Positions 11,348 to 22,698 of a stretch of DNA of 64,000 nucleotides are shown one piece after another. This stretch comes from Apium graveolens (Eukaryota > Streptophyta > Magnoliopsida > Apiales > Apiaceae): positions 142,407,135 to 142,471,134 of the forward strand of contig NC_133650.1 in assembly GCF_009905375.1 (NCBI RefSeq). The letters run 5' to 3'. Positions within the stretch are counted from its first letter, which is position 1. Every line of letters starts with the position of its first letter. The notes beneath the pieces were generated by a model. The model saw nothing but the letters and a program-made list of their open reading frames with translations. It was not told where the DNA came from and did no database searches. The position numbers were made by a program, and so were the translations under genes.

Positions 11348-12082
11348 ATGACATCTTCTGGTTATTCTGCGTCTTCTGAGAGGACAGTCACCGGGCTAGC
11401 AGCACCAGTTATACCTCCAGTATCTGAGTACATGTTTCCTCCTCTACCACCTTCACCACCATTGCCACATGAGCCGGTACCACCAGTACAGGGGATAGTC
11501 CATGACCCCATAGAGATGTTTGATCCCTTTGAGTTCTTTGAGCTGATGGTTCCTTTACCAGTTGAGCATCAGTTTATACCGGGGATTGAGCAGGAGTTAC
11601 CACCACCACCATTGTTACCTCCTATACCAGTGCATGCCCCAGAGCCGGATGTGTTTCAAATGATTCCAGTCGAGGGGATGGGAGAGCATGATGTGGATCT
11701 ACAGTTAGGTTTACCACAACAGGGTGCAGGTATACCGAGGGTTCCTTCATAGGAGTTAGTAGGTCAGGTTGCTTAGCCATATATAGTACCATACCATGAC
11801 TACAGGGTTATGAGGGATCATGTGGAGTATTGGCGGGCACAGTGTCGAGAGATCATGCATCTGTTTGACCAGAGGGACAGAGGACCGTTAGCGGCCCTAT
11901 AGTCGGATTACTATATGAGATAGCGATTGCAGTCAGTGTTGACGAGTGCCACTTGGGAGCTTGATGATTTGACCCATGAGGGACCATCTTCTTTCACAGA
12001 GTTCTACAGGATATTCCGTTTGGCACAGACTTTGGTACAGGCACTTAGAGAGGAGCTTAGGCGTATTCCGCCTGGGTTTTGA
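11348..12082 (+). pseudogene. Extra ORF upstream of gag in Tek-nested (about 244 codons, four stops)
   Basis: Frame 2 stays coding-like from the ATG at 11348 to a TGA at 12080-12082. The first 135 codons are rich in proline and glutamate (runs such as PPLPPSPPLP). The second half has a helical-looking segment (RVMRDHVEYWRAQCREIMHLFDQRDRG) and an EFYRIFRLAQTL block. Four in-frame TAG codons (near 11750, 11774, 11900 and 11921) interrupt it; each is one C-to-T step from CAG. It precedes gag by 0.5 kb in another frame. I do not recognise a domain. It could be a lineage-specific accessory ORF; the family's standard genes do not include it. Confidence 0.5.
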
Positions 12083-12585
12083 GACAGTGACGAGTTTGAG
12101 ACAGTGACTTCAGAGTACAGATGTATATAGAGGTAGTATAGTATAACCTAGTGAGTAGTGTGTGCGTGTATACTAGTAGTTTAACCTGTAGTAGTAGTTT
12201 GACCTGTAACGGTAGTATGACTTGTAGCCGTAGTGATTACCAGTAGCACGAGACTTTTCGTATCAAGCATTTACACCTGAGGCTGGTGTCACATATATAT
12301 ATGAACTGAACTTCTTCAAATTTGTTTTATTTAAATTTCAGTCTTTACAGTTTTACAGCATTTATTTTCACTTCATTATTTTACAGCTTTTCGTATTATA
12401 ATTCCTGTTAAAAAAAGAGAGAAGAATTATTTTATTTAACTGCTTATATTTCCAGTTTTTATATTCAGCAACTATTTTCTTGATTTAAATCATGTTATTA
12501 ACACCAGATAAATTGTTTTCTTACATACTGTCAATTGTTTATTAAACTGTTAAAGAAATATCATATGTTTTATTATCAGAAGAAG
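12083..12585 (+). other. Non-coding spacer between extra ORF and gag
   Basis: Half a kilobase of AT-rich leader with short repeats of the form GTAGTAGTTTGACCTGTA (12170-12240). No ORF or known site is seen. Confidence 0.6.
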
Positions 12586-15500
12586 ATGGCACCAAAAAGA
12601 AAGACTAGGGCTGAGACCTCTAACAGCAATTCTGAAGGTCAGACTAATGAGACCATGAACCAAATGTTCCATCTGATGCAACAACAGATGGTAATGATGC
12701 AGCAGCAGATGCAGCATCAGCAACAGCAGATACAACAATAAATATTACAACAGCCACCTCGTCCTGAGCCTCAATTACCACCAACATTACATGTTGTTAC
12801 TTTTAAGCAGTTTCAGTCAGTTAAACCTCCAGAATTTAAAGGGTCTACTGATCCTATTAAAGCTACCTCCTGGTTGAAAGAAATAGAGAAAGCGTTTGCA
12901 CTAGTAAAGATAGGTGAGGACCATAAGACTGATTTTTCTAGTTACTTGTTGAAAGGAGAGGCAAATTATTTGTGGGAATCTAAAAAGGCTTTAGAGGGTG
13001 AAGAGGTTATTGCGTGGGATAGGGTTAAAGAGTTGTTTTTAGAAAAGCATTTTCCTCGCTATATGAAGAACCAAATGCAGATTAAGTTTTTAGAACTGAA
13101 GCAGGGAAATATGTCCGTGGTAAAGTATGAAGCCAAATTTACTGAGTTGGCTAGTTTTGTTCCAGAACAGGTTGATACTGAAGAGAAGCTAGTTCAAAGA
13201 TTTCAAGAAGGATTACGACCATGGATTCGTGGCCAAGTTGCAGTTTTTGAATTAACAACGTATACCGCCGTAGTCCAGAAAGCTTTGATTATTGAAGGGG
13301 AAAGTGAAAGATCTCAGCAAGATAAAGGACAGGGAAGTTTCCAAGACCGCTCCAGTAGAAAGCCGGGATTTCAAGCCCGGGAAAATTTGAATTTTAAAAG
13401 GATAGGACAAGGTCCACAGAAAGCAGGTAATCATTTCCAAGCCTCCAGTCAGCAGGGAATGGTCAGAGTTCCAGTGCCGTACTGCAAGACATGTAATCGA
13501 AAGCATACCGGTGTATGTATTAAAAGGGATGTAATGTATTATCGATGTAAGCAGAAAGGGCATTACTCTAACAAATGCTCGGTGCGTAGAACAGCGGAAA
13601 TGACTTGCTTCCAGTGTGGAAAGAAAGGGCATATCGCTAGAAATTGCAAAGGACCAGCTATGGCAGCCAGTATTCCAATAGTATTGGCATTACCTCCGCC
13701 GCCGCCTAATCAACCCAGAGCAAGAACTTTTAACATGACAATGAAAGAAGCATTGCAGAGTCCGAGTGTTATTACAGGTACGCTTTTGGTGAATTCCGTA
13801 AGTTCAAAAGTATTAATTGATTCTGGAGCTACCCGTTCATTTATTTTTGAAGAATTTCTTGATAAGTTACATTGTGAAATCAAATGGTTGGGCGAGACGT
13901 TAATTATAAAATTAGCGAATGACGACCAAGTTCCAGTAGATCGAGTATGTCCTGCATGTGATGTAGAAATAGCCGGACATCATTTTTAGGTAGATCTGAT
14001 TCCTTTTAAGCTAGGAGAGTTCGATGTCATTTTGGGGATGGATTGGTTAGCTTGTCATAATGTTCAGATAGATTGCGTGAATAAGAAAGTTAAACTGCGA
14101 AATGCGGAAAATGCAACGGTAATATTCAAGGGCAAAAAATAGCGGAAGAAATTTCTCACCGTGATACAGACTAAACGATTGCTTCGACAAGGTTGTGAGG
14201 TGTACATAGCTTACGTGTTAGATACCAAAAAAGGAAGTCCTAAAATAGAAGACATTCCAGTTGTGTGTGAAATTCCGGACGTCTTTCCAGACGAGCTTCC
14301 AGGGTTACCACCAGATCGAGAAATTGAGTTTATGATTGATTTAGTACCAGGCACAGAACCAGTTTTGAAAGCTCCATATCGAATGGCTCCAGTCGAGATG
14401 AAAGAATTATCAACCCAACTGCAAGATTTCCTAGACCGAGGCATTATAAGACCTAGTGTATCCCCATGGGGTGCACCGGTGTTGTTCGTAAAGAAGAAGG
14501 ATGGCAGCATGCGATTATGCATCGACTATCGGGAATTGAATAAGCTCACCATCAAGAACAAGTATCCTTTGCCGAGAATCGATGATTTGTTCGATCAGCT
14601 AAAAGGAGCAGCATAGTTTTTGAAGATAGATTTGCGATCAGGCTATCATCAATTGAAGATTAAAGCCGAAGATATACCCAAGACGGCGTTTCGCACGAGA
14701 TATGGACATTACGAGTTTCTTGTGATGGCATTCGGTTTGACAAATGCACCAGCAACATTCATGGATTTGATGAACAGAGTATTCAAGAGATACTTGGATA
14801 AATTTGTGATTGTATTTATTGATGACATCTTGATTTACTCAAGGACAGAAGAAGAGCATTTAGAACACTTGAGGATAGCTTTGGAAACTCTGAGGAAAGA
14901 GCAACTGTACGCGGAATTCTCAAAATGTGAATTCTGGTTAAAGGAGGTACAATTTCTAGGGCATATCATCAGTAGAGAAGGCATCCAAGTCGATCCAGCG
15001 AAGATTGAAGCTGTGTTAAATTAGGAAAGACCAAAGACACCGACAGAAGTTCAAAGTTTCTTGGGATTGGCAGGGTATTATCGAAGATTTGTTAAAGATT
15101 TTGCGAAAATAGCAACGCCGCTGACCAAGTTAACTCGAAAAAGTGAAAAGTTTGTATGGATTGATAAATGTGAAGAAAGTTTCCAAGAGTTGAAGAATCG
15201 GTTAGTAACCGCATTGGTACTAGTATTGCCAGACGAGCAAGGGAATTTCGTCATTTACAGCGATGCTTCGTATCACGGACTAGGATGTGTATTGATGCAG
15301 CATGGTAACGTCATCGCATATGCTTCAAGACAACTTAAACCTCATGAACAGAAATATCCCACTCATGACCTGGAATTAGCAGCGATCGTATTTGCGTTGA
15401 AACTTTGGAGACATTATCTCTACGGTGAAAAGTGCGAAATCTATACAGATCATAAAAGTCTGAAGTATATCTTCACGCAAAAAGAACTGAACATGCGTCA

Positions 15501-17133
15501 ACGTCGATGGCTGGAATTGATTAAAGATTACGATGTCACGATCAGTTATCATCCAGGGAAAGCAAATGTTATAGCAGATGCGCTGAGCAGGAAAGAAAGA
15601 TTGAATTGGTTAGCTTCATATGAAGAATTAGCCAAGGAATTCAACAAATTGGAAATTGAGATTCATATTCCCAATGAATCTGTAAAAGCTATCTACGCTA
15701 TGACTTTCCAACCGGAGTTGCTAGAGAAGATTCGCCGTTGTCAAGAAGAAGTGATGAGTCAAGATGACAACCTAACGGGAGAAGAGATCACAACTCAGAA
15801 GGATAATGAAGGAATTTTACGCTTTGCATCGAGAATCTGGATCCCTAATGTGGTAGAACTAAAAGAAGAGATATTGCGAGATGCGCACAGTTCGAAGTAT
15901 TCCATTCATCCAGGAAGCACAAAAATGTATCGCGATCTGAAGGAAAACTTCTGGTGGCCAAATATGAAGAAGGAAATAGCAGAGTGGGTAAGTAAATGCT
16001 ACACATGCCAGCGAGTTAAAGCGGAACATCAACGTCCGAGCGGATTATTACAACCGTTAGACATTCCAGAATGGAAATGGGAACATCTAGCAATGGATTT
16101 TATGGTAGGACTACCGAGGACTAAGGCAAATCATGATGCGATATGGGTAATCATTGACAGACTCACGAAGTCGTCATATTTTCTACCGATTAACGAAAGA
16201 TTTTTGCTCGACAAGCTAGTGCACTTGTATCTCAAGGGAATTGTGATGCGACATGGAGTTCCAATATCTATCGTGTCTGATCGAGATCCTCGTTTCAACT
16301 CAAGATTTTGGAGACAATTTCAAGAATGTCTTGGAACAAAATTAAACATGAGTACCGCTTATCATCCGCAAACCGATGGGCAAAGTGAAAGAACTATTTA
16401 AATGATTGAAGACATGCTACGAGTTTGTGCGATTGATTTCGAAGGCAGTTGGGATGAGCATTTACCTTTGGTGGAATTTTCTTACAATGATAGCTACCAT
16501 TCCAGCATTGGAATGCCACCGTACGAAGCATTATACAGGAGAAAATGCAGATCACCAGTACATTGGGATGAAGTTGGAGAACGCAAGATTTTGGGTCCTG
16601 AATTAATCCAACAGACTAAAGAAAAGATTGAACTTATTCAGAAATGACTCGACGCAGCACAAAACAGGCAACACAAATATGCAGACCAAGCAAGGAAGGA
16701 TATGGACTATCAGGAAGGGGAAAACGTATTAATCAAAATATCTCCATGGAAAGGATTGACCAGATTTGGCAACAAGGGTAAATTGAAACCTCGATACGTC
16801 GGACCGTTTGAAATTTTGAAGAAAGTGGGAAAAGTTGCTTACGAATTAGCTTTACCGCCTCATATGCAACATATTCACAATGTGTTTCACATGTCAATGC
16901 TTAAGCGATATAATCCTGATTCTAGGCATGTAATAGAGTATGAACCGATATATATCCAACCTGATTTGTCTTTTATGGAATAGTCGGTAAGAATTTTAGA
17001 TCGACGAGAGAAAGTGTTGAGAAATAAGTCTGTATTTTTAGTATGAGTGTTGTGGAGAAACCCTATGGTTGAAGAATCAACCTGGGAACTTGAGAGTGAG
17101 ATGTTAGAGAAATATCCTCATTTGTTTTCATAG
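12586..17133 (+). pseudogene. Tek-nested gag-pol polyprotein with nine in-frame stops
   Basis: One continuous frame of 1516 codons from ATG 12586 to TAG 17131, with no frameshift. Gag (to about 13720) has an N-terminal Gln/Met-rich tract and three Cys-His knuckles (13483-13650, including CFQCGKKGHIARNC). Protease shows LIDSGATRSF at 13813. RT (14390-15000) has [28 protein letters not shown] and FIDD with catalytic Asp at 14821 and 14824. RNase H has IYSDAS (15256) and TDHKSL. Integrase (15880-16640) has an HHCC zinc domain, MDF, SDRDPRF and [10 protein letters not shown] chromodomain ends the protein. Stops at 12739, 13987, 14140, 14614, 15022, 16399, 16645, 16981 and 17044 are each one C-to-T or G-to-A step from Gln, Arg or Trp; three are checkable against Tek-host, which has sense codons there. 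Confidence 0.93.
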
Positions 17134-17158
17134 AAGATTCTGAGGACAGAATCCTATT

Positions 17159-17171
17159 AAGGGGGGAAGGA
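17159..17171 (+). other. Tek-nested polypurine tract
   Basis: The purine run AAGGGGGGAAGGA abuts the 3' LTR start, as expected for the plus-strand primer. Confidence 0.92.
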
Positions 17172-19569
17172 TGTAACGTCTGGGAAATTTTCGTTTGTAT
17201 TATATCATATTTATAATAAATAAGGTGTGTTGATGTGTCATTTATGTGTGATTATCTGTCCAACCCTAATTGTTACGTGTTATGGGCATTCTGTGTCATT
17301 TCTGTATTTTTAGGATATTTTTCAGATGTTTTATTTTGCATTCATCGCTTTCAATTCAAACGTTTTACGACCCAAACCATGATTTTAAAGCCAGTAATTC
17401 AAATAAAATAATGGGCCTTATTTTTTATCAAACGGCTTTTACCATCGCATTATTTTGAACATCTAGACATTTTATAAATCTTCACGTTTTACGAAAAATG
17501 ACTTTTCTGGGCCCCATTGGGTGTTAAAAACCTCACAAATATCACATTTTTATTTTTATAAAAGTATAGGACTTTCATTTATTTTATTTCTTTGCATTTT
17601 TGCATTATTCACAATTTTTGAGAAATTTTGGCATATATATTGCATATATAAAATATTTATAAATTAAATTTTAATACTCAAAAATTATAAAAATTAGGGC
17701 CAAATATTTTTATTAGATGTATAATTAGCCCCTTAATTTTATTTAGGAGTATTAATTTTACTACTATAAATAGCCTAATTATTATTTAATTATAATTAAT
17801 AAATCATTAAAAATCAGAATTTTCTCTGAAATTCGGGTCGGGAAGAACTTGAATCGGGTCGAGAATCAAACCGTGATTTCCAGCTGATTTCTTCATCAAA
17901 TCGTGTGATTCAAGTATCCAAATCGAAGGTTTTGATCTGTTCTTTCCATTTTTAGCATCAATTTCATGTTTTAATTCATAGTTTTTGAGTTGCAAATTCT
18001 AGGGTTTATGTTCGAATTAGGACTTTTTGATTTCAGGGTTATTTTGATGTTTTGATGATTGATATTGCTTTGTTAGATGATTTACAGTTGATTCATGGTG
18101 TTTAATTGATCAAACGCTGTCTGTATAGTGATTCATGATTTCTAGGGTTTATGTCAGATTTTCAAAACACAACTCGATGATTTCTGTGAATCTTTGGTTC
18201 CTTAAAGTTTAGGGCTTTGATTGTATGTGTTCATAGCTTTAATTTCCACTATAGAACATTGAGTTTGGTTTACAGAATCAAAAGAGGGGTTTTTGGCCGG
18301 AGTTGAAGTCGGTTTTGATATGAGAAATTGTTGCAGGGATGTTTTTGGTCGATTTTGGCCTGAAACAGATTGGGGGAGTAATTTGGAATGATTTGGGATA
18401 AAAAACGGTACCAAACGATGTCCGTTTGGCCAGGAACAGAGTCGCCGGAGTCCGGGAAATCCACCGGAATCTGAAAATTTTCCGGTGAGTTCATCCCCGA
18501 CCCGGGATGTTCTTGGTGACCCGGTTGCAACCCGATTTGCAACCCGGGTTTGATCTGATTTTGTCAGGAATTATTTTCTGACATATGTTTCTGGAATTTT
18601 AATTTTAATTTTATTTTTATTAATTTTAAAAATCAGATTTTTTTATTTTATAAATTGATTAATTAATTATTTAATTAATTGGTTTATATTATAAATAATT
18701 CTGAATTATTTTCTAAAAATCAGATTGAATTATTTTCTTAATTGTTTATTATTTATTAACTATTTATTAATTATTTAAAAATAATTAGTTATTTTGATAA
18801 GTAATCAAATAATTTTCAATAAATCATAATAAATTTATTTTAATTCCAAAAATTATTGAAAAATCATTTTTACTTCTGATTTATCTTAAATAATGATTTT
18901 AAAATTATTTTTGAGTTTTAAAAATTGGTAATAATTATTTATAATAAATAATAAAATTGAATTATCAGTGTTTAATTAATAATAATTAAACCGTTAGTCC
19001 GATTCGAGTAAAACGAAAGCCTGTTGACTCAGAAGAATGAATTATTTTCATTAGAAATAATATTAAAGTTTAATTTCTTCTAGAAAGTAGTTGATTTTGT
19101 TAATTGTGGATTATCAGTCGAAATGCGTGCCGAGACGAGTCCGAAAAATTTCGGAAAAATGGGAAACGAGTCAGATAATGATCAGTTGAGCGATCAGCGA
19201 GTCGATTTTGGTTCTAAAAATTATTTTAACTATAAAAATGATTATGTGCTTATGTGCTTTGAATAAAAGCTTTGAGTTGCCCGAACAGGTGGAGTGTTGA
19301 TAGATAGTGTGTGTATTTGAATAAAAAGTTGAACTTAGTTTAAAATGAAGTAGACAATGGGTTGTAATAAAGAGAGTTTGTGAGAATTTAAATTTGGTTT
19401 GTAATAAAGTAGTTAGTGGTTCTTGTTTTCATACTTCAACCTAAAAAGATCCTGGTTAGTGTTAAAGGGGTTTAGTTTTATTTCTTTATTAATTGTTAAT
19501 CAGATTGTACAGGTTTGGTGATTAGCTAGTAACCCCCAGACTTATACCCCGGGTCTGGAGGGCGTTACA
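17172..19569 (+). mobile_element. Tek-nested 3' LTR with internal deletion
   Basis: A 2398-bp copy of the 5' LTR, with TG...CA ends. Compared with the 5' copy it lacks about 948 bp (9906-10853), including most of the small ORF. At the join (19258-19269) the string TTTGAATAAAAG replaces the missing block. The same 12-mer occurs about 50 bp downstream in the intact LTR (10904-10915), so the filler appears templated. Both LTRs are copied from one template on integration, so the deletion most likely happened afterwards. Confidence 0.93.
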
Positions 19570-19574
19570 AATGC
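19570..19574. repeat. Target site duplication of Tek-nested, right copy (AATGC)
   Basis: AATGC follows the final CA of the 3' LTR and matches 7813-7817. Confidence 0.95.
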
Positions 19575-20367
19575 CATAAACTACCACAATGAAAATAAGG
19601 ATTTTGTTATTTAAACCTAACAGACAGACTCTTAATTCCTGATTTAGGAGGTAAAGAGTTTATATCTTTATTCATCCTGCAAAAAGAAGCAAGATGGTTA
19701 GAGTTTCCACAGTTATAACATTTCTTTCTAGGAGCATTAGAAATAGGCATATAATTATTGCTTTGTTCACACCTTCCTTTCCATTCTTATTTTTATTAGC
19801 TTCTTTTACCTTGTTGACATTCATAATCTCTTTCAGCTTATGCTTAAGCTGCTTCTTTGTCATTAAGCCTATGTTACCTTCAGCTGGTTTATCATGTTTT
19901 AATTTATCATAAGTTGACTTTTCTTTTACTTCTGTCACAGACTCTTTCATCTTTTCAGAATCAGACTTTACAGTTTTTGCTACAAACTTAATAGGATTTA
20001 CCTTTGGCTTAGCAGTCTGTTTAACAATAATTGGCTCAATTTGTTCAGTTCCTTTTTCACTTTTATCATCTTCATAACCTAAGCCCTCTTTCCAGTTTCC
20101 ACTACTTAATAAATTCTGAGTTGTTCTGCTAGAGTTAGTCCAAGTTCTGATAATCTCTCTTTCCTTTTCTAAGTCAGCTTTTAGAGATTCATTCAATTTT
20201 AACACTTCATCTTTAACATATAAAGCATCATGTTTTTCTTTCTTAGTTTGATGAAGAAAAACTAATTCCTTTTCTAAATAATCATTTCCCTTTTTATAAC
20301 CAAGGTTTTCAGATGTTAATCTTTCACATGTTAAACTCTGATCTCTATAACTAATAAACATGGTTTT
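19575..20367 (-). pseudogene. Cop-host gag, middle and C-terminal part
   Basis: Read leftward, this continues Cop-host gag from the far side of Cop-nested. The frame is open from 20361 to 19672. It begins with MFISYRDQSLTCERLTSENL and has a long Lys/Glu-rich coiled-coil-like segment (EKELVFLHQTKKEKHD, then KLNESLKADLEKEREI). It ends beside a Cys-His knuckle (CYNCGNSNHLASFC) readable in a neighbouring frame at about 19683-19727, so a small frameshift lies before the knuckle. The long coiled-coil gag is typical of SIRE-like copia. Tek-nested interrupts it at 19570 and Cop-nested at 20368. Confidence 0.82.
20363..20367. repeat. Target site duplication of Cop-nested, left copy (GTTTT)
   Basis: GTTTT precedes the LTR start TGAAAGAGA. 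The same five bases follow the 3' LTR at 28118-28122. Removing the element joins two halves of the Cop-host gag in frame. Confidence 0.93.
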
Positions 20368-21894
20368 TGAAAGAGATATGTCCTAAGTCCAATCATGTAT
20401 GATGATTTAGGAATAACTTTTATGTAATCTGTTTTGATTTCATTGATATTAATAAAAGACTTGTTTTGGTTTTATTACGGGTTTTATCTATTTAAGTGTT
20501 TAAATAAGATATACCATAGCTTAGAGTAAAGCTTTAATGGATTATGATGAGATCATAATAATGAGACCTAAAAGATGATAACTCTGAACTTAAATATTTC
20601 CTGGTCGTAGGATTACTAACTGGTAATTAGTAATCCGCAAAGATCGGTACATACTATGTTTGCTTCATTATGAAGGATGTCTGTTCTCATAGACATTTGT
20701 GTGGTGACACTATAGCTAGTATGTAGGTGCTTATTATAGAATAAGTTCACTGAACATGACTCACACAGCTTAACAACTGATGGATTTCACTCATGTGTCA
20801 GCAAATATTCACATAGTGATAGTTGTACAAGTATCCTTAGACTTGAGGTCATCATAGTCATCTTATGTACACTGAACTATGCTTTGGTTTAGTTCTTAGT
20901 CTCCAGGGACAATTATAAGGGCTCTACTGGGTATAGGAATTTGTACACGAAGATAGTGTATGATCAATAAAGAATCTACCCCTTTCAGTGAAGGAAGAGA
21001 ATGTTGAATGCTGATCCACTTATGCTAGTTCAGGAATCTCTGGCCAGAGTGAATGAAATTAGAAAGGAGTTTCTAATTTACATTAATTAGAACTAAGCAT
21101 AGTGAATGAGAAAGCATATGATTAAATAAGATAGGCTTGACACAAGTTCCATGCCTTGTATTTAATCATGACATTGCAGGGTAGAAGGAATTGATTGTAC
21201 GGTAACTATTCACTGAATGGGTTCTTGGTATTCTAAGCAGTGAATTCGTATTATCCTGATAGTCGCGATATGCTGAGAAGTATCCCTCACGATGTAGAAT
21301 AAATATGATTAATTAATTAATCATATTTAATGAATTAGAGAATTTATATAAATAATGATAAAATAGTTTTATTATTATTTATTTCTACTACCGGCTTAAT
21401 ATTGAACCTACAGGGTCACACCATAAAAGAGAATAATTTAATGGTGGAGGAATTAATTAATAATGGCTGGTAATTATTTATTTGTGAAATAAATAATTAA
21501 TTAGAAAGTTTAATAATTGATTAAATGAGAAGTTTAATAATTGATTAAATGAGATTTAATTAATTATAAATTAATTAAGAAAAGTTCTTAATATTATTAA
21601 TTAAGAATTTAATTTTGGAAATTAAATCAAGTGAGAGAATTATTTCTAAAGTGTTTAGAAAAAGGATTAATAATTAAAAGGTGTTTTAATTATTAGTTAA
21701 TTGGTTAATAAGAATAAAGGGTTAATAATAATAATATTTTATGGGAAAATTTTCAGCAGAAAATTTTGCCTATAAATATACTATTATAAACCCTTATTTT
21801 TCCTCAACCTAATTCTAAAGTAGAAAAAGAAGAAAAACCCTAATTCTCTCAACCCCTTCCTCCTCCATTATATTGATCTCTTGGTGGATACCGG
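20368..21894 (+). mobile_element. Cop-nested 5' LTR, lacking the usual 3' tail
   Basis: The block matches the 3' LTR from 26432 to 27943 with few differences, apart from an extra 25-bp copy of AGTTTAATAATTGATTAAAT near 21530. The match ends abruptly after GGTGGATACCGG. The last 174 bp of the 3' LTR (27944-28117) have no counterpart here. They are replaced by the AATGCGTTACA hairpin cluster. No TGGTATCAGAG-type primer site is visible to the right, so the LTR end and primer site seem to have been lost or exchanged. Confidence 0.85.
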
Positions 21895-22017
21895 GAATGC
21901 GTTATACCCTGTGGCGCATTCACGGAATGCGTTACACCTTTTAATGTCTTAAAAGGGTTGTAACGCATTACCGAAATGCGTTACAGGGGTTGTAACGTAT
22001 TCCTGTAATGCGTTACA
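21894..22017 (+). repeat. AATGCGTTACA inverted-repeat cluster
   Basis: Seven copies of a 10-13 bp motif alternate in orientation: GGAATGCGTTATA (21894), GGCGCATTC (21913), GGAATGCGTTACA (21924), TGTAACGCATTACC (21959), AAATGCGTTACA (21974), TGTAACGTATTCC (21991) and TGTAATGCGTTACA (22004). Copies 3 and 4, with CCTTTTA/TAAAAGG inside, make one stem of about 20 bp. Copies 5 and 6 make a second with a GGGGT loop. Confidence 0.9.
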
Positions 22018-22698
22018 TCCCATCTGTTTTGTTTTAATTTGATTTCTGGGAGTTTCGTAACTCCGTTTTGGGCGTACAATATATCGTTGGATTTGTTTTT
22101 CCAAGAAGGATCTAATAGAGTTGTCAAATATTTTTTATATAAAAGTTTTGAACTGTTTATATTTCCGAAAGTGTTTAATAGCATGTTTAAATTGTTTTAA
22201 TTACCTTTTAAATGCTTCATGTGGTACATAGAGATGTATAATGCTTAGAGTAATATGCTACATGATTTAACATGCGTATCTTTACGTTTATTTATTTTTA
22301 TATATGAGATATATACCTATGTTTACCATGCGATGATAGATTTAAGTGAACTTATATCAATATAAGGCATGCTCTAGAAAATCTAGAATAGGAATCGTTT
22401 CTTGCCTTAACAATAATATTATGAATATAATCATGAGATTCTTGTGTTTATGAAACACGTAATTAAATATGAATTTTCAAAATTGAGAGAAAGGATGATT
22501 CTGTCAAAAGCAGATTTCTATCTGTAAGAAAGGGGTATTAAGTGATGCCTCTTGACAATGCTCCCCCCGATCTGGGAATCATCTGATTATCGATTATTGA
22601 TTTGAAATATTTAATTTAAAAGGAAGAATCTCTTTATAATATGATTATGATTGTAACGTAATATAATCCCTCTAAAATTAAATAATATCAAGTAGTTA
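22018..22698 (+). other. Cop-nested leader, upstream part
   Basis: AT-rich untranslated leader between the LTR-like block and the stem-loop chain. No ORF, primer site or repeat is recognised. Confidence 0.6.

Larger units (their letters stand above)
7818..19569 (+). mobile_element. Tek-nested, full-length Tekay-type Ty3/gypsy retrotransposon
   Basis: An 11.75-kb element: 5' LTR 7818-11156, primer-binding site, an upstream proline-rich ORF, one gag-pol frame ending in a chromodomain, polypurine tract and 3' LTR 17172-19569. It lies in sense orientation inside the minus-strand Cop-host and is flanked by AATGC. Domain order protease-RT-RNase H-integrase-chromodomain defines a chromovirus, and the 3.3-kb LTR fits Tekay. 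Nine stops in gag-pol and a 0.95-kb deletion in the 3' LTR show it is dead. It could be mobilised only in trans. Confidence 0.93.

Noticed and set aside
12550..12738. 62-codon ORF opposite the gag start
   Set aside because: Antisense shadow of the CAG-rich Gln tract; a Leu/His-rich artefact.
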